A stretch of 29,010 nucleotides of DNA, from positions 1-29,010 of IMG/VR virus record IMGVR_UViG_3300036845_000044; one strand, written 5' to 3'. Below, in pieces: positions 12,960 through 21,027 of the stretch; position 1 is the stretch's first letter; each line of letters begins with the position of its first letter. The stretch is from a virus. The notes beneath the pieces were generated by a model that saw only the letters and a list, made by a program, of their open reading frames with translations, made no database searches and was not told the DNA's origin. A program made the position numbers and the translations under genes.

Positions 12960-13169
12960 ATGAAACTTTGCAAAGACTGCGAGCATTTTCGCGCATCGCC
13001 GTTGGTTACGTACACGTTTTGCACGCATGAGGATGCGGCGAAAGACCCCGTGTCGGGACGGGCATTTGCCGATTTCGAGCGCGACATCCTTGGCAATTGC
13101 GGAAAGGATGGAAAGCTGTTTGAGGCAAAGCCAGTGCGCATCGGATTCTTCAAGCGCATCTTCGGCTGA
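12960..13169 (+). CDS. Small zinc-binding-like protein (69 aa)
   Basis: ATG 12960 follows AAGGAGA. The pattern CKDCEHF (residues 4-10), FCTHEDA (about 20-26) and NCG (about 46-48) gives four cysteines and histidines for one zinc site. The C-terminus is basic (GFFKRIFG). It resembles small Cys-rich phage early proteins of unknown role. Confidence 0.6.
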   Translation: MKLCKDCEHFRASPLVTYTFCTHEDAAKDPVSGRAFADFERDILGNCGKDGKLFEAKPVRIGFFKRIFG

Positions 13170-13188
13170 TCGGGCTAACGGGGAAATC

Positions 13189-13602
13189 ATGGAAACGATC
13201 GACGACAACCAGCAACTGGATGAATTCTGCACACGATGGGCGCAGTGGCATCGATCGCGCAGACTGTTCGCGCCGCCGATCCCGCTGAACATCCTCGCAC
13301 GGATGAGACCTCAGCCGGTCAGAGAGGCACCTGATGCCATCCTGAGCGCCGATCTTTCCTACTTCAATCTGGCTCTGCTGGGACAGCCGGAAGGAACAGC
13401 AAAGATGGCGTTCTACCTCTACTACCTGCACGAGATGCGGCCGATCAAGACTGTGGCGGCAGCGATGGACATCAGTCCGCAAGCGTTCTACAAGGCGCTC
13501 AAGAAATGCCGCTCGGATTCTTATGCGCTCTATACGCGCATGATGAGTGGTCAGGAAACCGAAACGGTTGATAAAACCGTGGTTGATGAAATTGCCAGTT
13601 AA
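13189..13602 (+). CDS. Q-like late regulator candidate (137 aa)
   Basis: It is the last gene of the early right operon, directly before a terminator and the late genes, the place of antiterminator Q. The C-terminal half (FYLYYLHEMRPIKTVAAAMD, then ISPQAFYKALKKCRSDSYAL) is a helix-turn-helix like those of phage antitermination or late-activator proteins. The N-terminal WAQWHRSRRLFAPPIP is also seen in some Q-type proteins. ATG 13189 follows a weak GGGGAAATC site. The identification rests on position plus the HTH. Confidence 0.55.
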   Translation: METIDDNQQLDEFCTRWAQWHRSRRLFAPPIPLNILARMRPQPVREAPDAILSADLSYFNLALLGQPEGTAKMAFYLYYLHEMRPIKTVAAAMDISPQAFYKALKKCRSDSYALYTRMMSGQETETVDKTVVDEIAS

Positions 13603-13636
13603 ATCCATAATTCAGGAAAGCTGAATCAATATCACT

Positions 13637-13671
13637 AAGCCTCGCATGGTCAACGCCACGCGGGGCTTTTT
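13637..13671 (+). terminator. Intrinsic terminator ending the early right operon
   Basis: AAGCCTCGC and GCGGGGCTT pair (one G-T wobble) around a 14-base loop and run into a TTTTT tract. It separates the Q-like gene from the late region and would be a natural target for late antitermination. Confidence 0.82.
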
Positions 13672-13907
13672 GCTTTGTCGATACGCTCGCTTCGAGCGTA
13701 GTTCGCAGTCTCACGGAATTCAAGTATTGCCAGTCACGCGGCAGTCGGTGTCGCAGAGCACAACCGGGCTGGCTCCCTTCTTCACGCAAGACGTGAGTGC
13801 GCTAACCGCGTCAGCTTCGGACGAATTGGAAGTCGTAGCTCTCCGCCGGGAAACCGGAACTCGATACGACGCGGGCCGTGGCACCCCCTCAAACATTGGA
13901 GTCGATC
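13672..13907 (+). other. Non-coding gap before the late operon
   Basis: About 236 bases contain no ORF with a credible ribosome site on either strand. A perfect 7-bp hairpin (ACGCTCG-CTT-CGAGCGT) lies at 13683-13699. I see no near-consensus promoter and no tRNA cloverleaf. By analogy with lambda this gap could hold the late promoter and Q-utilisation site, but nothing in the sequence proves it. Confidence 0.4.
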
Positions 13908-14240
13908 ATGACCGATGCAATCGCGCAGGCAGCAGCAGACATGGCAGCGGCACCGAGCAGCACGGAGCCCGTCACCGGCAATGTGCTGGTCAACGAGACG
14001 CCCGCAGGTGAACAGGGAAACGTGAATGCGGCCGCTGGGTCGCAACCGGCCGCGGATACGACGTTGAAATCGAGCGAGCAGCCGGCTACGAATGAAGCGC
14101 CCGAAGCTATGCCCCGTGAATCGCACCTGATGCTGCTCGAGCACAAGCTCACAGCTATGCACGCCAAGTTCAAGACCGGCGAGCGGATCGTGATCGATGA
14201 GTTCGAGTCGATCCTCGGTCACATTCGCGCTGTGCTCTGA
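13908..14240 (+). CDS. Hypothetical protein before terminase (110 aa)
   Basis: ATG 13908 has a TTGGAG site upstream. Residues 1-70 are low-complexity Ala/Pro/Thr/Glu-rich and likely disordered. Residues 75-110 (LMLLEHKLTAMHAKFKTGER and DEFESILGHIRAVL) are helical. Its place as first late gene suggests a packaging accessory, but the family is unknown. Confidence 0.6.
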   Translation: MTDAIAQAAADMAAAPSSTEPVTGNVLVNETPAGEQGNVNAAAGSQPAADTTLKSSEQPATNEAPEAMPRESHLMLLEHKLTAMHAKFKTGERIVIDEFESILGHIRAVL

Positions 14241-14261
14241 AGTAGATGCGAGTAGATCGCA

Positions 14262-14543
14262 ATGGCTAAGGGCATAAAAACGGGTGGCCGCTCCAAGGGG
14301 ACGCCCAACAAAGCGACCGCGGACATCAAGGCACTCGCACAGGTGCATGCCGTTGATGCGGTCGCCATGCTCGCAGTCATCATGATGAATAGCGAGAGCG
14401 ACACCGCGCGCATTGCTGCCGCCAAAGAACTGCTTGACCGTGGCTACGGCAAGGCGATGCAGGGCGTTGAACTCACCGGCAAGGATGGCGAGCCTGTGGC
14501 GTTCAGGCAGATCGAGCGAGTGATTGTCCGTTCTAAGGATTGA
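14262..14543 (+). CDS. Terminase small subunit candidate (93 aa)
   Basis: The N-terminus KGIKTGGRSKGTPNKATADI is the DUF5681-like basic segment frequent in small proteins encoded just before the large terminase. It is followed by helices (VDAVAMLAVIMMNSE; TARIAAAKELLDRGYGK) that could form a DNA-binding or oligomerising core. It overlaps the large terminase start by 20 bases. Expected role: recognise the packaging site. The call is by position and resemblance. Confidence 0.65.
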   Translation: MAKGIKTGGRSKGTPNKATADIKALAQVHAVDAVAMLAVIMMNSESDTARIAAAKELLDRGYGKAMQGVELTGKDGEPVAFRQIERVIVRSKD

Positions 14544-15762
14544 CACTGCGGCGGTCTACGAACCGCTGCTGAATCCAGCCCGGTACAAGGGCGCACACGG
14601 CGGTCGCGGGTCAGGCAAGTCTCATTTCTTCGGCGAGTTGTGGCTCGAAGAGAACATCGCCGAGAAGTTGGACTTCGTCTGCGTGCGGGAGACGCTCAAG
14701 TCGCTTGAGTTCTCGGTAAAGAAGCTGCTGGAGTCGAAGATCGAGCGTTTCAACGCAGGCGCCTATTTCGACGTGCAGGATCGCCGGATCATGTCCAAGG
14801 CCGGCGGTGTGACGATCTTCGAAGGAATGCAGAACCATACTGCGGAGTCGATCAAGTCGCTTGAGGGCTTCGACCGCGCGTGGTTCACGGAAGCGCAGAA
14901 CGCGACGGACAAGAGCCTGACGATTCTGCGCCCGACCATCCGCCAGCCCGGTTCGCAGTTGTGGTTCGACTGGAATCCCGATAGCCCCACCGACCCGATT
15001 GATGTACTGCTGCGCAGTGGTGACGATGAGTTGCCGGATTCGGTCGTGGTCGAGGCGAACTATATGGACAACCCGTGGCTGCCTGACGTGCTGCGCGACG
15101 AAATGGAGTTCGACAAGCGCCGCGACCCGGACAAATACGCCTGGGTGTGGCTGGGCAAGTACCGGCAGAACAGCGAAGCGCGTGTATTCCGCAACTGGCG
15201 CATCGAGGAGTTCGAGCGGCCGGCCGGGACGATTCATCGCTTGGGCGCGGACTGGGGATTCTCGGTCGATCCCAGCGTTCTTATTCGCAGCGATATCGAG
15301 GGCAACCGGCTGTACGTCGACTATGAGGCGTACATGGTGGGCTGCGAGATCGTGAACCTGCCGGAACTGTTCATGAGCGTGCCGGATGCTGAGAAATGGC
15401 CGATTACGGCTGACTCTGCAAGACCGGAGACGATCAGCCACATGCAGAAGAACGGATTCCCGAAGATCCGGCCTGCGATCAAGGGCGCAAAGAGCCTGGA
15501 AGAGGGTGTCGAGTTCCTCAAGAGCTTCGACATCATCGTGCATCCGCGCTGCAAGCACCTGATTGATGAACTGACGCTGTACAAGTACAAGGAAGACCCG
15601 CTGACCGGGGCAATCCTTCCCATTCTCGAAGACAAGGACAACCACGTGATCGATGCGCTGCGCTACGCCTGCGAAGGGGCTCGTCGTGCCGGGAAGGCTC
15701 CGAAGCCGTCGAAACCCGTGATTCGCCGCACCGTGCATGGTGCTGGCGCCTGGATGGGCTGA
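14524..15762 (+). CDS. Terminase large subunit (terminase_3 type, 412 aa)
   Basis: Walker A GGRGSGKSHF lies near residues 26-35, and Walker B is in FDRAWFTEAQ (about 114-123). The nuclease domain has the DWGFSVDPS segment (about 239-247), EAYMVG, TADSARPETI (about 297-306) and a final DNHVIDALRYA (about 376-386), whose Asp residues are the usual metal ligands. Start TTG 14524 gives the expected LRIDTAAVYEPLLNPARYKG beginning; no ATG fits. Role: ATP-driven packaging and headful or site cutting. Confidence 0.92.
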   Translation: MSVLRIDTAAVYEPLLNPARYKGAHGGRGSGKSHFFGELWLEENIAEKLDFVCVRETLKSLEFSVKKLLESKIERFNAGAYFDVQDRRIMSKAGGVTIFEGMQNHTAESIKSLEGFDRAWFTEAQNATDKSLTILRPTIRQPGSQLWFDWNPDSPTDPIDVLLRSGDDELPDSVVVEANYMDNPWLPDVLRDEMEFDKRRDPDKYAWVWLGKYRQNSEARVFRNWRIEEFERPAGTIHRLGADWGFSVDPSVLIRSDIEGNRLYVDYEAYMVGCEIVNLPELFMSVPDAEKWPITADSARPETISHMQKNGFPKIRPAIKGAKSLEEGVEFLKSFDIIVHPRCKHLIDELTLYKYKEDPLTGAILPILEDKDNHVIDALRYACEGARRAGKAPKPSKPVIRRTVHGAGAWMG

Positions 15763-15763
15763 T

Positions 15764-17935
15764 ATGGCGCGCAAACGCAAATCCGACGACGCTGAAAGTA
15801 GCGGTCTCGATCCGATCGTCAAGGAAGCGAAAGATCGTTTCAAGCGCTGCGAGGACGCTGAGAGCGAATTCCGCAAGCTGTTCGTCGAGGACATGAAGTT
15901 CGCGAACGGTGATCCGGACAACAACTGGCAGTGGCCGGACCGCATCCGCCAGTCGCGTGATGGCGACGCGCGCCCGTGCCTGACCATCAACAAGGTCCGT
16001 CAGCACAATCTGCAGATCATCAACGACGCGAAGCAGAACAAGCCGAGCATCAAGACGCTGCCGATAGACGGTCAGGCAGACATCCAGATCGCGAAGATTC
16101 TCGATGGCATCATGCGCCACGTCGAATACAACTCGCACGCCGAGATCGCTTACGACACGGCGACGGAATTTGCAGTGCAGGGCGGTCTTGGCTACTGGCG
16201 CGTCATCACCGACTATGCGCACGACGGTTCGTTCGAACAGGAAATCTTCATCCGCCGGGTGAAAGATCCGCTGTGCGTGATGATCGACCCGGATATCCAG
16301 TCGGCCGACGGCGCCGATGCGAAGTTCGGCTTCGTGTTTGAGGATGTGCCGAAGGACGAATACGAGGCGATGTATCCGGATGCCGATCCGGCGAACGTCA
16401 CCTTCCCGATGGAATCCACCGGCGACCCGTGGCTGGAGAAAGATCACGTGCGCGTGTGCGAATACTTCCGGCGCGCCGAGAAGACCGACACGCTGGTCAA
16501 TCATCCGGCGCGCGGCCCGGTTCGCATGTCGCAAATCACCGACGCTGACGAGCGCAAGGCGTTGCAGGACGATGACAGCGTGAAGAAGCGCGCGATCTCC
16601 GAGCCGCATTTCGAGTGGTTCAAGATCGCGGGCGACAAGATCATCGACCGCAAGGAATGGCCGGGCCGCTATCTGCCGATCGTGCGCGTGGTGGGCGAGG
16701 AAATCGTCATCAACGGCAAGGTCGAGCGCAAGGGCCACACGCGGAACATGAAAGACGGCCAGCGCATGTACAACTACATGACGTCGGCCAACGTCGAGTA
16801 CGTCGCGCTGCAGACCAAGACGCCGTATGTCGCGCCGGCTGAAGCCCTTGAAGGCTACGAGGATGAGTGGGCGAACGCGAACAAGGACAACAAGGCGTAT
16901 CTGCCCTACAACAGCCGCGACGAGTTGGGCAATGAGATTGCGCGTCCGCAGCGCGAGCAGCCTCCTGTAGGCGCTTCTGCGTACCTGCAGGCCATGCAAA
17001 CGGCCCAGCAGGAACTGATGATGACCTCGGGCCAGTATCAGGAGCAGTTCGGCGCGCCGTCGAACGCGGATGCGGGTGTTGCAATCGCAGCCCGCCAGCG
17101 TCAGGGCGACAAGGCGACGTATCACTTCATCGACAACGTTGCGCGGGCCATTCGCTATACCGGTCGCATCATGGTCGACCTGATCCCGAAGATCTACGAC
17201 ACGCAGCGTGTGGTGCGTATCGTCGGTGAAGATGGCAGCGAGGACTTCGCACAGATCAATCCGGACCAGCAGCATGCAGTAGGCGACCAGCAGGGCAATC
17301 CGCAGCAGGTTCCAGCGGATAACTCGAAGCTGAGCGCCGCGCAGGCCGCGCAGCTCATCTACAACCCCGGTATCGGTCGTTACGACGTGACCGTGGAAGT
17401 GGGCCCGAGCTACGAGACGCGCCGTCAGGAAGCGTTCCATGCGCTCACACAGATCATGTCGCAGGATCAGGAACTGATGAAGGTGGCCGGCGACCTGCTG
17501 TTCAAGGCTGCGGACTTCCCGATGGCCGAAGAGGTCGCGGAACGCCTGCACCGCACGATCCCTGCTGCGATCCTTGGCGAGGGCCCGACGCCGACCGAGC
17601 AGGACATGGAGCAGAAGATCCAGCAGATGGGCCAGATGATCGAGCACATGAGCCAGATGCTTCAGGACAAGTCCCGCACGGAAGGCCGCGAGGACGATCA
17701 TCTTCAGGTTGATATTTACAAGGCGGAAACGGACCGCATCAAGGCTATCGCGCCCGACATGGCGCCCGAAATGATCGCTGCCATTGCCGCGCACCTTGTT
17801 GCCGAGACGCTGCGAACAGGCGATCCAGCACAGATACAGCCGCTGCCGACCGGCGACCCAAGTCAGCAAATGCAGCAGCCCCCTCAACCCGCTTCGGCGG
17901 GTTTTTCTTTGCCCGCTCAACCTGCACAGGGGTAA
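15764..17935 (+). CDS. P22-like portal protein (723 aa)
   Basis: ATG 15764 lies just after the terminase stop with GGATGGG upstream. Length and order match P22 gp1-type portals: N-terminal DRFKRCEDAESEFRKLFVED and NNWQWPDRIRQSRDGDARPC, then LTINKVRQHNLQIINDAKQN, a long beta/alpha body (EYFRRAEKTDT; VGEEIVINGKVERKGHTRNM), and a Gln/Met-rich coiled C-terminus (QDMEQKIQQMGQMIEHMSQM). The portal forms the dodecameric DNA channel. Its last 20 codons contain an intrinsic terminator hairpin (17886-17910). Confidence 0.9.
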   Translation: MARKRKSDDAESSGLDPIVKEAKDRFKRCEDAESEFRKLFVEDMKFANGDPDNNWQWPDRIRQSRDGDARPCLTINKVRQHNLQIINDAKQNKPSIKTLPIDGQADIQIAKILDGIMRHVEYNSHAEIAYDTATEFAVQGGLGYWRVITDYAHDGSFEQEIFIRRVKDPLCVMIDPDIQSADGADAKFGFVFEDVPKDEYEAMYPDADPANVTFPMESTGDPWLEKDHVRVCEYFRRAEKTDTLVNHPARGPVRMSQITDADERKALQDDDSVKKRAISEPHFEWFKIAGDKIIDRKEWPGRYLPIVRVVGEEIVINGKVERKGHTRNMKDGQRMYNYMTSANVEYVALQTKTPYVAPAEALEGYEDEWANANKDNKAYLPYNSRDELGNEIARPQREQPPVGASAYLQAMQTAQQELMMTSGQYQEQFGAPSNADAGVAIAARQRQGDKATYHFIDNVARAIRYTGRIMVDLIPKIYDTQRVVRIVGEDGSEDFAQINPDQQHAVGDQQGNPQQVPADNSKLSAAQAAQLIYNPGIGRYDVTVEVGPSYETRRQEAFHALTQIMSQDQELMKVAGDLLFKAADFPMAEEVAERLHRTIPAAILGEGPTPTEQDMEQKIQQMGQMIEHMSQMLQDKSRTEGREDDHLQVDIYKAETDRIKAIAPDMAPEMIAAIAAHLVAETLRTGDPAQIQPLPTGDPSQQMQQPPQPASAGFSLPAQPAQG
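17886..17910 (+). terminator. Terminator-like hairpin inside the 3' end of the portal gene
   Basis: AACCCGC-TTCG-GCGGGTT is a perfect 7-bp stem with a stable UUCG loop followed by TTTCTTT. It lies in frame inside the last 17 codons of the portal, so translation would normally run through it. It could attenuate transcription when ribosomes lag. Confidence 0.7.
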
Positions 17936-17938
17936 CTC

Positions 17939-18244
17939 ATGAGCTACATCGGAATCCTTCAGGACGCGTCCAACCCGACCCCGGTCACTGCACTTTTCAT
18001 CATCCGCCAGACGCTGGCTCCTGCATCGGTCGGCGCGAATACGACTTCCGAGCAGACGTTCACGGTCCCCGGCCTCCAGGTCGGTGATTCGCTCGATGTC
18101 AACAAGGCATCGCATCAGGTCGGCTTGTCGATCGGCAACGTGCGCGTCTCTGCTGCGAACACGATCGCAATCCAGTTCGTGAATTCGAGCGCGGGTGCGA
18201 TTGTGCCGGCTACCGAGCAATACATCATCGGCGGTCAGCGCTAA
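17939..18244 (+). CDS. Small head-region protein (101 aa)
   Basis: The ATG lies three bases after the portal stop. The protein is beta-rich and Ser/Thr/Val-rich (FIIRQTLAPASVGANTTSEQ; VPGLQVGDSLDVNKA; IAIQFVNSSAGAIVPATEQY) with no Cys. This looks like a small structural or decoration protein. Position between portal and scaffold fits a head role. Family not recognised. A terminator follows. Confidence 0.6.
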   Translation: MSYIGILQDASNPTPVTALFIIRQTLAPASVGANTTSEQTFTVPGLQVGDSLDVNKASHQVGLSIGNVRVSAANTIAIQFVNSSAGAIVPATEQYIIGGQR

Positions 18245-18267
18245 GACGCAGCAACACAGCTTTCCAG

Positions 18268-18303
18268 AAGGCCCGTTTCCAGCGATGGAGCGGGCCTTTT
18301 TGT
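18268..18303 (+). terminator. Intrinsic terminator between the small head gene and the scaffold
   Basis: AAGGCCCG...TTCCA pairs with TGGA..CGGGCCTT around a short loop, followed by a T tract. It lies in the middle of the late operon, so it is probably partial or overcome by antitermination, setting relative head-gene dosage. Confidence 0.8.
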
Positions 18304-18349
18304 TTATCCGTACCCGGCGGCATCCGGGGCTAAATCCTTGGACACGTCC

Positions 18350-19084
18350 ATGCAAACCGAAGAGAACGCAGCAGAACAGAACGTCACGCCTACGGCCTCC
18401 ACGGAACAGGCGCAACAGCCCGCTCAAGAAGTCAGCACGGAACCGGGCGCCGAGCAAACCGCAGTTGAGCAGACCGAACAGGCGCAGCAGGAAAAGCCCA
18501 AGAACGACTGGGTTCAACGCCGCATCGACCAGCTCACGCGGGAGAAGCATGAGGAAAAGCGGCAGCGTGAAGCGCTAGAGCAGCAGTTGCAGCAGTACCG
18601 GCAACCCGCTGAGACGACGCAGCAGCCCGCGCAGCGGCAGATGAGCGCCGATGACGTGCGGGCCGAAGCGAAGCGCCTCATTCAGCAAGAGAAATTCGAC
18701 GAAGCCTGCAACAAGGTATTCGACGCAGGCAAGACCGAGTTCTCGGGCGACTGGGATTCATCGTTGCGGACGTTCCAGATGCTCGGCGGCGCATCGCCTG
18801 AGTTTCTCGAAGCGGTCACGTCGATGGATGCCGGCCACAAGGTGCTTCATCACCTGGGCCAGAACCCCGACGTCGCTGAACGCGTGCTGTCCCTTCCTCC
18901 GTTGCGCATGGCGCTTGAACTGGCGCGTCTTGAATCGACGGTCGGTCAGGCCAAACCCAAACCCGTTTCCAACGCCCCCGCACCGATCAACCCGATTGGC
19001 GGACGGTCTGCGCCTGTCGAGCCCGAAGAGTTCGCGACGACGGCGGAACAGATCGCGTGGTGGAAGAAACACGGCTCCAAATGA
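18350..19084 (+). CDS. Scaffold protein (about 244 aa)
   Basis: It lies immediately before the coat gene. The N-terminal 100 residues are Gln/Glu/Ala-rich and disordered (TEQAQQPAQEVSTEPGAEQT), followed by a strong coiled coil (REKHEEKRQREALEQQLQQY) and a helical second half (FQMLGGASPEFLEAVTSMDA). The C-terminus is basic (IAWWKKHGSK), as scaffolds use to bind coat. The start is uncertain: ATG 18350, or TTG 18338 four codons earlier; neither has a good ribosome site. Role: template the procapsid and then leave. Confidence 0.78.
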   Translation: MQTEENAAEQNVTPTASTEQAQQPAQEVSTEPGAEQTAVEQTEQAQQEKPKNDWVQRRIDQLTREKHEEKRQREALEQQLQQYRQPAETTQQPAQRQMSADDVRAEAKRLIQQEKFDEACNKVFDAGKTEFSGDWDSSLRTFQMLGGASPEFLEAVTSMDAGHKVLHHLGQNPDVAERVLSLPPLRMALELARLESTVGQAKPKPVSNAPAPINPIGGRSAPVEPEEFATTAEQIAWWKKHGSK

Positions 19085-19093
19085 GGCTGAAAA

Positions 19094-20296
19094 ATGTCTA
19101 ATACTCTTCTCAATACCAGCAAGATCCTCGACAAGTCGTTGATGATCCTGGAAAACAACCTCGCGTTCTCGTCGCGGGTCAACAAGGAATACAGCGACGA
19201 GTTTGCGGTCAAGGGCGCGAAGATCGGTTCGACCGTCAACGTTCGCAAGCCGGTGCGCTTCGTCGGCACGACCGGCCCCGCGCTGGCTGTCGAGAACGTG
19301 GTGGAAACCGTCGTGCCGGTCACGCTCGACACGCAGTTCCACGTTGACTTCACGTTCTCGTCGCAGGAACTGACGTTGAACGTTGACGACTTCGCTGAGC
19401 GCTATCTCGCGCCGGCGATGGCGACGATTGCCAACAAGATTGACCTGGACGGCCTCGGGCTGTACACGACGGTCGCGAATCAGGTCGGCACCGCCGGCAC
19501 CACGCCGAGCGACATCGCAACGCTGCTGGCTGCTGGCACGCGTCTGGACCAGGAAGCGACGCCGCGCGACGGTCAGCGTGCGGTCGTGTGGGATCCGGCA
19601 GCGAACGGCTCGATGGTGAAAGCCGCGGCGGGCCTCTTCAACGCACCGCAGAAGATCAGCGACCAGTACGCAAGCGGCATCTTCGTTCCGGCGCTTGGCT
19701 TCGACGTCGGCATGGACCAGAACATCCGCCAGGCGACGGCAGGCACGCGCACCAACGGCACTGTATCGGGCGCAGGCCAGACGGGTAGCTCGCTGCTCGT
19801 GACCGGTCTCGGTGCTGCGGCTACGGTCGCGGCCGGTGACACGTTCACGATCGCGGGCGTGTTCGCGGTGAACCCGCAATCGCGCCAGTCGACCCGTGTT
19901 CTTCGCCAGTTCACGGTGCTGACCGCCGCGACGGCGGATGGCTCGGGCAACGCAACGCTGTCGATCTTCCCGGCGATCAACACCGCGGCGTCGAACCAGC
20001 AATATCAGACGGTCACGGCCGGCCCGGCCAACGCTGCTGTCGTGACGTGGGACGTGGCTGCGAGCACGCAGTACACCGTGAACATGGCGTACCACAAAAA
20101 CGCCTTCACGCTGGCCACGGCTGATCTGCAAATGCCGGAAGGTGTCGACTTCGCCGGCCGTCGTAACCACAAGGGCATCTCCATGCGGATCGTGCGTCAG
20201 TACGCGATCGGCACGGATACTTTTCCATGTCGAATTGATGTCCTTTATGGGTGGAGACCCCTGTACGGCGAGCTTGCATGCCGCATCGCAGGCTAG
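19094..20296 (+). CDS. P22-type major coat protein (400 aa), with diverged 3' end
   Basis: The ATG follows GAGGCTG. The protein has the P22 coat (gp5) layout: N-terminal SNTLLNTSKILDKSLMILEN, GSTVNVRKPVRF, then FSSQELTLNVDDFAERYLAP, a variable middle domain, and the family ending MRIVRQYAIG...PCRIDVLYGW...GELACRIAG. From codon 375 (base 20216) the codon choice changes abruptly: 11 of the next 14 third positions are A/T, against mostly G/C before. The ending remains a normal P22-type ending, so the gene should be functional. This shift lies next to HNH C. Confidence 0.9.
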   Translation: MSNTLLNTSKILDKSLMILENNLAFSSRVNKEYSDEFAVKGAKIGSTVNVRKPVRFVGTTGPALAVENVVETVVPVTLDTQFHVDFTFSSQELTLNVDDFAERYLAPAMATIANKIDLDGLGLYTTVANQVGTAGTTPSDIATLLAAGTRLDQEATPRDGQRAVVWDPAANGSMVKAAAGLFNAPQKISDQYASGIFVPALGFDVGMDQNIRQATAGTRTNGTVSGAGQTGSSLLVTGLGAAATVAAGDTFTIAGVFAVNPQSRQSTRVLRQFTVLTAATADGSGNATLSIFPAINTAASNQQYQTVTAGPANAAVVTWDVAASTQYTVNMAYHKNAFTLATADLQMPEGVDFAGRRNHKGISMRIVRQYAIGTDTFPCRIDVLYGWRPLYGELACRIAG

Positions 20297-20320
20297 AGAG
20301 GCTGGAATTTAAGTTGTAAA

Positions 20321-20362
20321 CTCCTCGGATTTGCGGCAATATTTAGTCTCAAATCCGAGGAG
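20321..20362 (+). promoter_or_regulatory. 13-bp perfect hairpin hiding the ribosome site of HNH C
   Basis: CTCCTCGGATTTG (20321-20333) pairs perfectly with CAAATCCGAGGAG (20350-20362) across a 16-base loop. The ribosome site GAGGAGG (20357-20363) sits in the 3' arm, six bases before the HNH ATG at 20369. A message read through from the coat gene would fold and hide the site. A weak promoter (TTGTAA at 20314-20319, AATATT at 20338-20343, 18-base spacer) would start near 20350, giving a transcript without the 5' arm. There is no T-run, so it is not a terminator. Confidence 0.85.
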
Positions 20363-20368
20363 GCAAAG

Positions 20369-20971
20369 ATGGTTGAATGTTGCATCAAAGGTTGTGAAAA
20401 GGCGTCCAAATCGCGTGGCATGTGCAACACGCATTACGAGCGCTATCGGCTTGGGCGGAATGTTTCTGCTGACGCCCCAAAGCAATATCACGGGCTCAGT
20501 AATCAGGACCGTTTTGAAAAGTATTTCAAGGCCGATGAGTCTGGTTGTTGGCTTTGGCTTGGCTCACTGAACAACAAGGGATATGGGCAGTTCAATCTGA
20601 AGGGTGATCGCCCCGTTCCGGCGCATCGAGCCTCATGGTTGATCTACAAGGGCGTGATTCCAGTGAATCCGGAAAGCGCTTATCAGACGCTGTATGTGCT
20701 CCACCGTTGCGACAATCCAAAATGCGTCAATCCTGAGCACCTGTTTTTGGGTTCGCAGCAGGGAAACATGGACGACAAGATGCAGAAGGGCCGTCATGCG
20801 TATGGCGTCTCGCTCGGCGTCGATCATGGCAATGCAAAGATGAACGAACAAATTGTCCGAGAGATACGCGCAAGCGCGGAATCCGATGCAGTTCTCTCGA
20901 AAAAATATGGCATCTCGCGAGCGAGTATCTACGCCGCGCGGCGCCGGCAGACATGGAAGCACGTCACCTAA
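20369..20971 (+). CDS. HNH endonuclease C, free-standing homing type (200 aa)
   Basis: An N-terminal zinc finger (ECCIKGCEKASKSRGMCNTH, residues 3-22) is followed by an HNH_3 nuclease domain: DESGCWLWLGSLNNKGYGQF, VPAHRASWLIYKGVIPV, then the HNH core VLHRCDNPKCVNPEHLFLGS with KMQKGRHAYG. The C-terminus (AVLSKKYGISRASIYAARRR) is a helix-turn-helix. The nuclease core resembles HNH B. Codon use is more A/T-ending than the capsid genes, a sign of recent arrival. It sits between coat and a terminator, with translation probably controlled by the hairpin at 20321-20362. Confidence 0.88.
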   Translation: MVECCIKGCEKASKSRGMCNTHYERYRLGRNVSADAPKQYHGLSNQDRFEKYFKADESGCWLWLGSLNNKGYGQFNLKGDRPVPAHRASWLIYKGVIPVNPESAYQTLYVLHRCDNPKCVNPEHLFLGSQQGNMDDKMQKGRHAYGVSLGVDHGNAKMNEQIVREIRASAESDAVLSKKYGISRASIYAARRRQTWKHVT

Positions 20972-20989
20972 GCAGTATCAGACAAACGC

Positions 20990-21014
20990 AAGCTCACTTC
21001 GGTGGGCTTTTTTT
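20990..21014 (+). terminator. Intrinsic terminator after HNH C
   Basis: AAGCTCAC-TTCG-GTGGGCTT pairs over 8 bp (one T-G wobble) with a UUCG loop and a run of T. It probably ended the head-gene block before the endonuclease arrived and now closes the HNH transcript. Confidence 0.85.
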
Positions 21015-21027
21015 ATGGGCGCGAGGA

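Noticed and set aside
13672-13907. tRNA or attachment site in the gap before the late genes
   Set aside because: No T-arm motif (GTTCGAATC-type) or cloverleaf could be built, and no repeat of the segment is present in the window.
15533-18550. Very long antisense open frame (about 1005 codons) on the minus strand across terminase and portal
   Set aside because: It is a shadow of G/C-ending codons in the plus-strand terminase, portal and scaffold genes. It has no domain resemblance and no ribosome site context, and the plus-strand genes are well recognised.
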